Shown: positions 9,044 through 17,046 of the stretch, piece after piece
How the letters are laid out: each line of letters starts with the position of its first letter
Numbering within the stretch: the first letter of the stretch is position 1
Origin: VAZQ01 sp963827585
GTDB lineage: Bacteria; Pseudomonadota; Alphaproteobacteria; Rhizobiales; Xanthobacteraceae
DNA: 64,000 nucleotides
Assembly: GCA_963827585.1 (NCBI GenBank)
Contig: CAWHCK010000060.1
Coordinates: forward strand, 1-64,000
Direction: 5' to 3'
Notes under the pieces: generated by a model
The model's database searches: none
What the model was told of the DNA's origin: nothing
Seen by the model: the letters and a program-made list of their open reading frames with translations, nothing else
Position numbers and translations under genes: made by a program

Positions 9044-10598
9044 ATGAAGATTCTTCTTCGTTCATCCCGGCCCCCTGCTCTACACGAACGTTTTCCTGCG
9101 GCTCGAGCCGCTGGGCCTCGAGCTCGTGGCGGAGGCCGCCCGCCGCGCCGGGCACGCGGTCCGGCTCGTGGATTTGCAGGTCGAGCGCCACGCCGACTAT
9201 CACCGCATGATCGCGGAGTGGCAGCCGGACGCCATCGCCTTTTCCTGCAACTACCTCGCCAACGTGCCCGAGATCGTCGACCTGGCGAAGGCGACGAAGC
9301 TTGCGCTGCCGCGCGCCTTCATCTGCGTCGGCGGCCACAGCGCCTCCTTCACCGCAAGCGCCATCCTCGAGCACGGCGAGGGCGCCATCGATTGCGTGCT
9401 CAAGGGCGAAGGCGAGCCGGGCATCGTCAAGCTCATGGAGGCGGTCGCGGGCGACCGCGGCGCCATCGCGAAAGTGCCCGGCGCCGTCACCGCCGACGGC
9501 GAGGGTCCGCGGCCGGGCTTCGTCGAGCACCTCGACGAGATCAGGCCCGCGCGCGACCTCGTGCGCCACCGCCGCAAATATTTCATCGGCGTGCTCGACC
9601 CCTGCGCCTCGATCGAATTCTCGCGCGGGTGCCCATGGGACTGCTCGTTCTGCAGCGCCTGGACCTTCTACGGCCGCAGCTACCGGCTGATCAGCCCGGA
9701 ACGCGTGGTCGAGGACCTCGCCGCGATCCCGGAGCCGGGCGCCTTCATCGTCGACGACGTCGCGTTCATTCAACAACGGCACGGCTTCGCCATCGGCGAG
9801 GCGATCGCCCGCAAGGGCATCCGCAAGAAATTCTATCTGGAAACGCGCGGCGACGTGCTGCTCCGGAACAAGGAGGTGTTCCAGTTCTGGAAGACGATCG
9901 GGCTGACCTACATCTTTCTCGGCATCGAGGCGATCGACGAGGACGGCCTGCGCAAGTTTCGCAAACGCATCCCGCTCGGGCGCAATTTCGAGGCGCTGGA
10001 GTTCGCCCGCTCCTTGGGCATCGACGTGGCGATCAACATCATTGCCGACCCGGACTGGGACGAGGATCGATTCCGCGTCGTGCGCGACTGGTGCATGAAC
10101 GTGCCGGAGGTGGTGAACATCAGCATCAATACGCCCTATCCGGGCACCGAGACCTGGCTCACCGAGCAACGCCGATTGCAGACACGCGATTATCGCCTGT
10201 TCGATATCCAGCACGCCGTGCTGCCGACGAAGCTGCCGCTGGCGACGTTCTATCGCGAGCTCCTGCACACCCAGCGGGTGCTCTACAGCAAGCATATGAG
10301 CTGGTGGACCGCCCCGGTGCTTGCCGGCGTGCTGGCGCGCAATCTCGTCCGCGGGCAGACCAATTTCATGCGCGGAATCATGAATTACAACAAGGTCTAC
10401 AACGCGGAGAAGATGCTGGCGGATCATGCGCGGCCGGTGCATTACGAATTGCCGTTGCCGCCGCCGCCGGTGACGAACGGCCAGGCCGCGAAAGCCTCCC
10501 AGCTCTATATTCATGCGCCCCGCGGCCGCGCCGGCCGCAGCATCGACGATTCGACCGAGCATTTCGTCGAGGCGACGCGCATGGGCGCGTCCACCTGA
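9044..10598 (+). CDS. hpnR: Hopanoid C-3 methylase (B12-binding radical SAM), start out of frame by one base
   Basis: HpnR methylates hopanoids at C-3 of ring A, using SAM and a cobalamin-type domain. The body is intact to 10598. The cobalamin-binding fold covers roughly residues 1-165. SRGCPWDCSFCSAWTFYGRS near residue 195 supplies the CxxxCxxC cluster ligands, and GVLDPCASIEFSRGCPWDC is characteristic of this subfamily. The C-terminus HYELPLPPPPV also fits. The expected N-terminus, MKILL then VHPGPLLYTNVFLRLEPLGL, is present, but ATG 9044 reaches only MKILL. One extra base near 9059 separates it from the rest. Otherwise translation would have to start at GTG 9126 and lose about 27 residues, including the first strand of the B12 domain. 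No other hopanoid gene is nearby. Confidence 0.85.
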
Positions 10599-10687
10599 GC
10601 GCGCCTCTTGGCGCAAAGAGCGTAACCAGCGTAACGTCCATGACTCGGCGCCTACGCGGGAAACGCTGAATGGCCAGGAGATCAGCG

Positions 10688-11095
10688 ATGAAGTGGGCTG
10701 AGATCTATGCATCCTGGCAGCCGCGTGTGTTGAGCGTGCTGCGCATCATGACCGGCCTTTTGTTTCTGCAGTATGGAATGGCGAAGCTGCTGAAATTTCC
10801 AGCGGTTCCGATGTTCAAGGACGTGACGCTGTTTTCGCTTTACGGCCTTGCCGGGACGCTCGAACTCGTGGGCGGCGTTCTGATGGTCTTGGGCCTATTC
10901 ACCCGTCCCGTTGCATTCATTCTCGCGGGCGAGATGGCATTTGCCTATTTTATCGGGCACGCCCCCAGGGGGTTCTTTCCCATCCTCAATCGCGGCGATC
11001 TCGCGATCTTGTTCTGCTTTGTGTTCTTTTATCTGTCCTTCGCGGGGGCCGGCCCCTGGAGTTTCGATGCCTTGCGGAACAAAGCCGGCGTGTGA
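10688..11095 (+). CDS. DoxX family membrane protein
   Basis: The product is a 135-residue protein with four hydrophobic segments (around residues 15-35, 50-70, 75-95 and 105-125). It has the family pattern RIMTGLLFLQYGMAKLLKFP at the first helix and GTLELVGGVLMVLGLFTRPV in the second. DoxX-like proteins are small inner-membrane proteins; several are tied to oxidoreductase or redox-stress complexes, but the role here is open. I chose ATG 10688 over the in-frame ATG at 10670 because AGGAG at 10675-10679 lies 8 bases upstream of it. It is 90 bp behind hpnR in the same direction and may share its transcript. Confidence 0.85.
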   Translation: MKWAEIYASWQPRVLSVLRIMTGLLFLQYGMAKLLKFPAVPMFKDVTLFSLYGLAGTLELVGGVLMVLGLFTRPVAFILAGEMAFAYFIGHAPRGFFPILNRGDLAILFCFVFFYLSFAGAGPWSFDALRNKAGV

Positions 11096-11145
11096 TCTCG
11101 TCACGCGACCCCCACCGTCGATCACGGTCACCGCGCGCCGTGATT

Positions 11146-11400
11146 TTAGTTCTGCATATTGCCGCGTTTGGCAACGCACTCCTTGAAATATTCCCGTTGA
11201 GCCTGTCCGGAGGCGGTGCTGCTCCCCGCAACCTGCGTAGCGTGCGCCTTGATCGCCAGCGCACGGCAGGTCTTGGCGAGTTCCGCGCTGACCGGAGCGG
11301 TCGCGTTTGAACGCCCTGTCGGTGCCGTTTCAGCGAGCAAAGCCGTTCCAGCAAGGGCCAGCGCAATGAGCGTTCCGAGAGTTCGGATGACTGCGTTCAT
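11146..11400 (-). CDS. Small secreted protein of unknown function
   Basis: The product has 84 residues. The N-terminus MNAVIRTLGTLIALALAGTA is a signal peptide with likely cleavage after LLAETA. The mature part is short, has two cysteines (KTCRALAIKAHATQ and YFKECVAKRG) and ends in MQN. Two cysteines in an exported protein suggest a disulfide. I do not recognise the family. The frame is open upstream into the coiled-coil gene without an intervening stop, so a read-through fusion cannot be excluded, but the signal peptide argues for a separate start at 11400. Confidence 0.6.
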   Translation of the reverse strand: MNAVIRTLGTLIALALAGTALLAETAPTGRSNATAPVSAELAKTCRALAIKAHATQVAGSSTASGQAQREYFKECVAKRGNMQN

Positions 11401-11410
11401 AACCTTCCAG

Positions 11411-11909
11411 CCTCGATCACCGCGGAGCCGACCGGGTGACCGAATTCTAATGCAGCATCGGCAGCTCCGGCCGATCGGCCCGATTGAAGCAATCAGGTTG
11501 TCCTCAATCTCGGTCTTGATGATCTGCAGCCACCCTTCCGCGCGAGCGGCGCGACTTTCGAGACGTTCGACCTCGCCCTCGAGTTCCTTGATGCGATCTT
11601 CGGCGGCTCGCAGCTGGATCGAGAGCTTGTGCGCCAGGGTCATCGCCCGATCGACGTTCTCCTTGGAGATCGTGGCAGCCTCCTGCAGCAAGGCAACAAG
11701 CGCATGCCCCGCCTGATCGATCGGGTCGCTTTCCTCGCGTCGCTTCTGCCGAGGGGCAAACCGGAGTACTTCGGACGTCTCGGGCGGGTTCTGATGAGAC
11801 GCCCATAGCGCGGTCCGCCCGGGCCGAAAGCGTAATACTCGCCCGCCTGCGCCTCGCACGCCGCAAGACTGACGATGCAGGCCGCAAGGGTGAGCGAAAC
11901 CGTCTTCAT
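11411..11909 (-). pseudogene. Secreted coiled-coil protein, apparently frameshifted after the signal peptide
   Basis: MKTVSLTLAACIVSLAACEA from ATG 11909 is a signal peptide, preceded by GGAGG. It continues GEYYAFGPGGPRYG. Near 11800 the coding signal passes to another frame as ASHQNPPETSEVLRFAPRQK. A long helical segment follows: HALVALLQEAATISKENVDR, then LSIQLRAAEDRIKELEGEVE, a coiled coil of about 70 residues. No stop separates this frame from the downstream secreted protein. The leader and its upstream region are paralogous to the gene at 14428-14892. Function is unknown. The frame break could be natural decay or an indel error. Confidence 0.45.
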
Positions 11910-12094
11910 CGGGGATTCCTCCGCGCATCGTATAGCGTGCCGGCGCTGAAGCGGCGATGAACGAACGGTTTAGCAGGGCGTTGGCAGCCGCTCACGGCGT
12001 TGATGGATTCAGCGTGCGATTTTACGAGAACTTTTCTTGCTGTTCCGCCTGACCTCTCAGCGAAATGAGCTCTCCCATAGCAAGGAGCACTCCA

Positions 12095-12295
12095 ATGAAA
12101 GCCCTGGCAATCGCAACGTTTATCTTGGGGATATTGGTCACGCCGCTCTATGCCCAACAGAACTCCGTGCAGTTTAACGGCATGGTTTTCGACACGCCGC
12201 CGACAGCGGGCTCGGAGACCCCGCAAGCCCCGGCCAAACCGAAAACGTCTCATCACGCCAAGAAGCGCACCCACCACAAAGGCTCAGCATCGTAA
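12095..12295 (+). CDS. Short secreted lysine/histidine-rich protein
   Basis: The product has 66 residues. AAGGAG at 12082-12087 precedes ATG 12095 at normal spacing. MKALAIATFILGILVTPLYA is a signal peptide. The mature 46 residues end in a basic tail, KTSHHAKKRTHHKGSAS. Periplasmic basic peptides like this are common in Bradyrhizobium relatives and have no assigned role. A histidine-rich tail could bind metal, but that is only a guess. Confidence 0.6.
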   Translation: MKALAIATFILGILVTPLYAQQNSVQFNGMVFDTPPTAGSETPQAPAKPKTSHHAKKRTHHKGSAS

Positions 12296-12547
12296 AGCTG
12301 TCTCAATTTTGACGCCGCGGTTATGGGGCGAGCCCGCCGCCGCGGGGCGGGCGGGGCGGCGGCTGCGCTCCCTGCTTCATTGAGGTGTGACCGGGCCGCA
12401 AATCCGCGCCCGCGAACTTAGCGCCGCGGTCACTTGGTCAGAATGGATCGAGCGCAGCCGAATCGATCGCACATGTGGTGGGTTTCAACTTCTTCCGCTC
12501 ATGAAAGAACGTGTAGCCTCGCCCCCTTGACGCCGCACCGCTCCAAG

Positions 12548-12823
12548 GTGTTCGAGCCCGTCACGCTCGGACACATCCGCGCGCGCGGCTGCCGCGACCT
12601 CCTGGTCTATTGCGATTCCATTGCGTGCAATCACGGCGCCAGGTTCAGCGCCGACTGGCTGCCGGACGACACCGTGGTGTGCTCGTTGCGTCCCCGCATG
12701 GTCTGCACCAGGCGCGGGCTCATTGGGGCCGAGATGCGGCCGGACTGGTCGCCGCACACGAATCGGCGGCGGCCTTTTAGTCGCGTGCGGCCGCCCGCGC
12801 CGGCGCATCGAGGCCGGGCGTGA
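12548..12823 (+). CDS. Conserved small hypothetical protein (TLGHIR..CRDLLVYC family)
   Basis: The core VTLGHIRARGCRDLLVYC, then CNHGARFSADWLPDDTVV and RPRMVCTRRGLIGAEMRPDW, matches a small family that is very common in Bradyrhizobium and related genera. Paired cysteines (C..C, C..) suggest a zinc-binding fold. GTG 12548 is used here as the start; an ATG at 12434 is in frame but gives an unlikely N-terminus. The molecular role is unknown. Confidence 0.6.
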   Translation: MFEPVTLGHIRARGCRDLLVYCDSIACNHGARFSADWLPDDTVVCSLRPRMVCTRRGLIGAEMRPDWSPHTNRRRPFSRVRPPAPAHRGRA

Positions 12824-12951
12824 AGCGGCGGGGCGGTCGTGACGGTGTCACGGCTACCCCTCTAAAAGGAGTTGGCTGGCCACGCCATCGGAGCCGGGTG
12901 CAGCCGGCCTGTCACCGCGGGCAAAGTGGTGCCAACGAGGAGGGCGGACAA

Positions 12952-13215
12952 ATGAGCGACATCACAATCGGAGCGACAATGGATGTGACCGCTGTTCGCA
13001 CGGCGGATCACACCACTCTTACCTATGTCTTCGGCAACAGCTCAAAAGGAAGGGAGTTCCTGCAGAAGTGGGTCAATCCCGAAGCCCCACCGAAGCCCGA
13101 TGACCGCGGACGCATATGCGTCAAGGTGTTCCCGGAAGACCTTGCCGACATCCAGGATGACGCCGCGCGGGCGGGGCTTTCGATTGACAGCGACGAGGAT
13201 GAGGTTCCGGCATAA
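12952..13215 (+). CDS. Small acidic hypothetical protein
   Basis: The product has 87 residues, starts at ATG 12952 behind GAGGAGGG and ends in an acidic run (SDEDEVPA). There is no signal peptide or membrane segment. The stretch FGNSSKGREFLQKWVNPEAP and the C-terminal part EDLADIQDDAARAGLSID are consistent with a soluble alpha/beta protein. I do not recognise a family. The good ribosome site and coherent composition support it as a real gene. Confidence 0.6.
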   Translation: MSDITIGATMDVTAVRTADHTTLTYVFGNSSKGREFLQKWVNPEAPPKPDDRGRICVKVFPEDLADIQDDAARAGLSIDSDEDEVPA

Positions 13216-13291
13216 CAGATGAAACTGGGCAATGCGCGGCATCGCGGTGTGTGCATGCCCGCGAACCGATCGCGGAACGCCTCGGGCGCCT

Positions 13292-13510
13292 TCACAACAG
13301 ACCTTCGGCCTTTGCCCAAGCCTGAAACGCCCTGGCGGCCGCGCGTTCCTGCTCCTTGCCGGACGCGGCTTCGAGGTCGCGCAGAACGCCATCGCGCCTG
13401 CGGGGCGACCGCGAGCCCACGTAGTTGCGCGCAAAGTCCGAAGCTTCATCGCGTGTGCGCACCTTGACGCCGCGCAGGTCAAGGGGCGGATCGAAAACGG
13501 ACCTGGCCAT
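13292..13510 (-). CDS. DUF982-like protein
   Basis: The product has 72 residues starting MARSVFDPPLDLRGVKVRTR. The C-terminus AAARAFQAWAKAEGLL resembles the conserved end of DUF982 (ARxAFxxFARRAGIL), and SRSPRRRDGVLRDLEAA corresponds to its helical core. DUF982 proteins are short, of unknown function and multiplied in rhizobia. An upstream TTG at 13540 is a possible alternative start. It is convergent with the gene ending at 13215. Confidence 0.5.
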   Translation of the reverse strand: MARSVFDPPLDLRGVKVRTRDEASDFARNYVGSRSPRRRDGVLRDLEAASGKEQERAAARAFQAWAKAEGLL

Positions 13511-13569
13511 GTGCGGCTTCAACTCGGCGCACAGGACCAAGGTTCCAGCGCGTCGGGATAGCTGCCGCG

Positions 13570-13700
13570 CTAGAGCGTGATTGCTTTAGGTTGGGTCGCA
13601 ATCACGCTCTAGCTTTTTGTTTGAGCATGATCTTTTCGGAAAACCGGTACCCCCACCCCGGATCAAGTCCGGGGCAGGCTTTTTCCGGATCGTGCTCTAG
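13570..13700. repeat. Left copy of a 130-bp inverted repeat (P1 + P2 palindromes)
   Basis: Two palindromes lie in series. P1 has arms AGAGCGTGATTGC and GCAATCACGCTCT. P2 has outer arms GAGCATGATC and GATCGTGCTC, with an inner hairpin CCCCGGATCAAGTCCGGGG. The whole block reappears in inverted orientation at 14160-14288 with only a few mismatches. Confidence 0.85.
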
Positions 13701-13845
13701 CTTCGCCCCCTCATGCCGGTTGCTCGCGGCGTGCGCCGGGCGCGTGCGGGCATCGGGGCGCGACATGTTGTCGGAGCGACATCGGGCGCTCCCGCCTTGC
13801 GGCGCAGTGCCCTATCCTGCCGGGGTGGACTGTCGGAGGCCCACG

Positions 13846-14163
13846 ATGCCCATCGTCGAAACGACACCACAGCGTCTCGTCCTGAAATCGGGCTCGACGA
13901 CGCTGACGCTCGACAAGGCCACCGGCAAGGCAATTTTGCAGCGCAAGCTTCTGCTCTGGGGCCTGAAGCCGGTCGAGGCGCCGCTTTCCGAAATTACCGA
14001 CATCACGATCGACACCGCCGTGGATCGCGCTTCCGGCGTCGAGATCTGCCACACGATGCTCATCATGCATGGGAGCGAGGGCTGGGCCTTTCCAGCCGCA
14101 GACAGGACGGACGCGGAGACGAATGCGGCCGCGATGCGCCATTTCCTTGCCATCGCAACCTAG
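13846..14163 (+). CDS. Hypothetical protein enclosed by mirrored repeats
   Basis: The product has 105 residues; ATG 13846 follows CGGAGG at 13834-13839. The sequence (TTPQRLVLKSGSTTLTLDKA, then GKAILQRKLLLWGLKPVEAP) suggests a beta-rich soluble protein with no signal peptide. The TAG stop at 14161-14163 is formed by the first bases of the right-hand inverted repeat, so the repeat may have defined the present C-terminus. I do not recognise the family; KPVEAPLSEITDITIDTAVD resembles PH-like bacterial proteins only loosely. It lies alone between the two repeat copies. Confidence 0.6.
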   Translation: MPIVETTPQRLVLKSGSTTLTLDKATGKAILQRKLLLWGLKPVEAPLSEITDITIDTAVDRASGVEICHTMLIMHGSEGWAFPAADRTDAETNAAAMRHFLAIAT

Positions 14164-14288
14164 AGCATGATCCGGAAAAAGCCTGCCCCGGACTTGATCC
14201 GGGGTGGGTGCCGGTTTTCCGAAAAGATCATGCTCAAACAAAGAGCTAGAGCGTGATTGCAACTCAACCTAAAGCAATCACGCTCTAG
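14160..14288. repeat. Right copy of the 130-bp inverted repeat (P2' + P1')
   Basis: This is the reverse complement of the block at 13570-13700, including the linker between the palindromes (AAACAAAGAGCT against AGCTTTTTGTTT). Immediately to the right, 14289-14427 has only a short open stretch ending ELFPPEAARWDPS, too small to call as a gene. Confidence 0.85.
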
Positions 14289-14427
14289 CCGCGGGGAGAA
14301 GCCACCGACACGCGACTTGGATCCCGAGCGACTCAGAGAAGCGATGATGGAGCTGTTTCCGCCGGAGGCCGCGCGGTGGGACCCGTCCTGACACGGCATC
14401 GCCGCGTGTGGTCAGCGGAGGTTTCGT

Positions 14428-14892
14428 CTATCGCGGTCCCGCGCCCGCTCCGAGTTTGATGCACAGCGGCGCGTCGGGGCGCTGGCCGCACCAGTCGACG
14501 AGCGCCGCCTCCACTTCCGCCCGCGTAATGCCGCGCGGATTGGGTTCGATCTCGGCAAGCGCGCCCTCCGGCGGTGCGGCAGCCATCGGCGGCCCTGGCG
14601 CGACCCCGGACGGCATCGGCGGCGCAGCCGGCACCACGCGCAGCTGCGGCAGGACGAGCGGCACCACTGCCGTGAGGATGCCCGCCGCGATGTCGGCGCC
14701 GGACGGCCGAGCCGCGCCTTGATGTTGAACGGCGACGTAACCGCGCGGGTCGTGGCGAGGCGCGTACCCTCTGGGTCCGGGCGGCGCATACCGCAGCCCG
14801 CCAGAACCAACAACCCAAAACTCCGCCGCCCGCGCCTCAAACGCCGCAAGACCGACGATGCATGCTGCCGCGGTCAGCGAAACTGCCTTCAT
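14428..14892 (-). CDS. Secreted proline/glycine-rich protein, paralogous leader to 11909
   Basis: The product has 154 residues; ATG 14892 follows GGAGG. MKAVSLTAAACIVGLAAFEA is a signal peptide almost identical to that of the gene starting at 11909. The mature part has a Gly/Pro-rich segment, a hydrophobic stretch (ADIAAGILTAVVPLVLPQLR) and a C-terminal domain with two cysteines (VDWCGQRPDAPLCIKLG), probably disulfide-linked. It is exported and possibly anchored by the hydrophobic stretch. Function is unknown. The upstream 80 bp, including a GAACC/GGTTC palindrome, resemble those upstream of 11909. Confidence 0.65.
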   Translation of the reverse strand: MKAVSLTAAACIVGLAAFEARAAEFWVVGSGGLRYAPPGPRGYAPRHDPRGYVAVQHQGAARPSGADIAAGILTAVVPLVLPQLRVVPAAPPMPSGVAPGPPMAAAPPEGALAEIEPNPRGITRAEVEAALVDWCGQRPDAPLCIKLGAGAGPR

Positions 14893-15040
14893 TGGGAGTG
14901 CCTCCATTTGAAGTGCCTCCCCGCGGAACAGATACGCTGCCCGCGCTGAAGATGTGATGAACGAACCGTTCAGCCATGCACGGGAACATTCCCGTTTTGC
15001 AAGTGTTGGCGTTCGGAGGTTTTGGGGAAGGTCCAGTGCG

Positions 15041-15283
15041 ATGCTTTGCAAATGCGCCGTTGCCGTTACCGCCGCGGCCCTCATCATAGCGGCGCTCTCC
15101 GTGCCGCCCGCCGATGCGCGCGCCCGGAAGAAAAGCCAATACCGCGTCGACGCGCCTTCCAGCCAATACCGCGATGTCGCGCCGTCGCTCGACGGCCGCA
15201 TCACGGGGCGGTCGCGGACCTGCTGGCACGACACGTTCGTGTACGACGGGAAGGGCGTCCCGGTCGGCCCGTACTGCCACTAA
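15041..15283 (+). CDS. Small secreted protein with conserved Cys C-terminus
   Basis: The product has 80 residues; ATG 15041 follows GGGGAAGG. The N-terminal region CAVAVTAAALIIAALSVPPA is a signal peptide, cleaved probably after ADARA. The mature part ends with SRTCWHDTFVYDGKGVPVG and PYCH, a C-terminal signature seen in several exported small proteins of Bradyrhizobium relatives. Two cysteines probably pair. Function is unknown. It is divergent from the secreted protein at 14892, with a 148-bp gap. Confidence 0.65.
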   Translation: MLCKCAVAVTAAALIIAALSVPPADARARKKSQYRVDAPSSQYRDVAPSLDGRITGRSRTCWHDTFVYDGKGVPVGPYCH

Positions 15284-15307
15284 ACCCCCAATCCCGCGAG
15301 AAAAAGA

Positions 15308-15334
15308 CGGCCCCGACGCATGGAAGCGGGGCCG
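15308..15334 (+). terminator. Possible transcription terminator hairpin
   Basis: The arms CGGCCCCG and CGGGGCCG are separated by 11 bases, 25 bp after the secreted protein's stop. There is no strong T-run, so termination is plausible but unproven. Confidence 0.35.
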
Positions 15335-15429
15335 AAGACGTCTGTTGAGGTACCTGCACGCGGGCTTACGCCCGCGGGGGTGCGGCCGAGATGACGGCCC
15401 GTACGATCCGTTGCGTACGACCGAAACGC

Positions 15430-15939
15430 TCAGGCGGCCTGAGCCTCCTGATTGACCAGGGTCTCCGCCAGCTGGCTCAAGGCTTGGTCGGTCTTCTTTT
15501 CTTCGGCGAGCGTCGCATCCAAGAGCTTGACAGCCTTATCCAGCCCAAGCTCGCCCGCCCAGGTCTTGAGCGTGCCATAGCGCGAAATCTCGTAATGCTC
15601 GACCGCTTGGGCGGCGGCGAGCAAGCCGGCATCGAGAGCCGGCGTGCCTTTGTAGTCCTGCATGATTTCCTGCCCCTCCTCGATGAGGCCCATGATCGCA
15701 TCGCAGGTCTTCCCCCTTGCCGTCTCGCCCAAGATTTCGAACACCTGTTCGAGCCGATCGACCTGTCCCTCGGTTTCGCCTTCGTGCTTCTCGAACGCGG
15801 CCCGCAGCTCGTCGGAGTTCGCGGCCTTCGCCATCTTCGGCAAGGCGGACAGGATCTTCTTCTCGGCAAAGTAGATGTCCTTCAGCGTATCGTGAAACAG
15901 GTCTTGCAGGGTCTTCGCTTTCGCCACGGGAGTCTCCAT
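15430..15939 (-). CDS. YciE/DUF892 ferritin-like protein
   Basis: The product has 169 residues starting METPVAKAKTLQDLFHDTLK. It has four long helices with the family pattern: LKDIYFAEKKILSALPKMAK, FEKHEGETEGQVDRLEQVF, IMQDYKGTPALDAGLLAAAQ and AVEHYEISRYGTLKTWAGEL. The Glu and His residues in these helices (E27, H52, E53, H115, E116) fit a ferritin-like di-metal site. The family is linked to general stress responses and is often placed near other stress genes, but its substrate is not settled. The protein is soluble, without a signal peptide. Confidence in the family is high. Confidence 0.9.
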   Translation of the reverse strand: METPVAKAKTLQDLFHDTLKDIYFAEKKILSALPKMAKAANSDELRAAFEKHEGETEGQVDRLEQVFEILGETARGKTCDAIMGLIEEGQEIMQDYKGTPALDAGLLAAAQAVEHYEISRYGTLKTWAGELGLDKAVKLLDATLAEEKKTDQALSQLAETLVNQEAQAA

Positions 15940-16138
15940 CGGTTGTTGGTTTGATGGACAGGAATGCATTTCTTCACCGCCAAGTTCCCGCGTTCGTCGA
16001 GCCGCGGCCGAAGAAACAGTCGTGTGCGCGTGCGGAGTTGGTTTCTCTTTCTGTGCGGTAGCGCACCAATGCGCACAAGTCGCGTCTGCCTGTACACGAC
16101 AAACTCCGCGCAAAACAAAACCGGCGTGCGGCCGGATT

Positions 16139-16500
16139 GACTATGGTGCGTTGCCTCGGGATCGGTCGAACAACAACGACGAAACGAGATGGGTTTCGCC
16201 ATAGCCCGCGAAGACGGGCGTAACGCCCTGAAGGCCCGCGAAGACGGGCGTAACGCCCTGAAGGCCCGCGAAGACGGGCGTAACGCCCTGAAGGCCCGCG
16301 AAGACGGGCGTAACGCCCTGAAGGCCCGCGAAGACGGGCGTAACGCCCTGAAGGCCCGCGAAGACGGGCGTAAACGCCCTGAAGGCCCGCGAAGACGGGC
16401 GTAACGCCCTGAAGGCCCGCGAAGACGGGCGTAAACGCCCTGAAGGCCCGCGAAGACGGGCGTAAACGCCCTGAAGGCTCAACGCATCCCACACGCCGGA
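16139..16500. repeat. Nine-copy tandem array of a 30-31 bp palindromic unit inside a REP-like element
   Basis: The left flank (ATGGTGCGTTGCCTCGGGAT and on to GATGGGTTTCGCC) and right flank (GCTCAACGCATCCCAC) are the two arms of the element seen empty at 6250-6335. Between them, 16201-16473, are nine head-to-tail units AAGGCCCGCGAAGACGGG + CGTAACGCCCTG. Units 6, 8 and 9 have one extra A (31 bp). Each unit contains the palindrome GGGCGTTACGCCC-type core. The 15940-16594 interval has no other supported gene. Confidence 0.9.
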
Positions 16501-16594
16501 ACGCGCGCAGTTGCACCAAACCGCTGGTCATTGCGGATCAGGGCCCAACCGAATCGACCCTGAAACGTTGTCCCGGCATCCCGAGGAGGTTGCC

Positions 16595-16885
16595 ATGTCC
16601 ATCGTCCGGCTCATTCACATCAAGATCGATCCGTCCGAAACACAAAACGCCATGCAGGTCTGGAAGACCGAATGCGCGCCGCTGATGATTCAGCAGAAAG
16701 GCTGCATTTCCGAGAAGCTCTTGCGCTGCAGAGACGCCCACGAGCTCATTTCCTATTCGGAATGGGACACCGAAGCCGACATCGAGACCTATCGCGCCAG
16801 CGATGCGCACAAGGAAATCGTGCGGCACGCCCGCGCGCTCAAAGGCTCGAAGGCGGAGGTCAAGCTCTACGACCTCGTCACGTGA
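16595..16885 (+). CDS. Antibiotic biosynthesis monooxygenase (ABM)-fold protein
   Basis: The product has 96 residues; ATG 16595 follows GAGGAGG. It has the dimeric alpha/beta-barrel layout of the ABM family: VRLIHIKIDPSETQNAMQVW, an MIQQKGCISEKLLRC strand, then HELISYSEWDTEADIETYRA and a final strand EVKLYDLVT. Members include heme-degrading and quinol monooxygenases as well as proteins of unknown role. The catalytic Asn/Trp set of IsdG-type enzymes is not obvious, so the substrate is undefined. It is cytosolic and stands alone. Confidence 0.75.
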   Translation: MSIVRLIHIKIDPSETQNAMQVWKTECAPLMIQQKGCISEKLLRCRDAHELISYSEWDTEADIETYRASDAHKEIVRHARALKGSKAEVKLYDLVT

Positions 16886-17046
16886 GCGGCAGTCCCGGCG
16901 CTCCCCGCGGCGTGCTGCCAAGCAAGCGACTCGCGCTTTTTTCGAATTGGGCGTACACTCTTGTCACCAACCGGCAGCGCCCTACCCGAGGCGCCGGTGG
17001 CTGAGAGACCATTCGCGCTCCCGCCTGAACTTCGGGAAGGCGCGCC

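Noticed and set aside
8934..10712. Long 592-residue open frame antisense to hpnR
   Set aside because: It mirrors the hpnR codon pattern in GC-rich DNA, is Arg/His/Ala-rich and has no coherent motif; the hpnR radical SAM cluster on the plus strand is clearly real.
16201..16473. CRISPR array
   Set aside because: Units are directly adjacent with no variable spacers, and there are no cas genes.
16022..16494. Repeat proteins (AREDGRNALK and GLQGVTPVFA repeats) encoded by the tandem array
   Set aside because: They arise only because 30-bp units keep frame; units of 31 bp break them, no ribosome site exists and the DNA palindrome explains the conservation.
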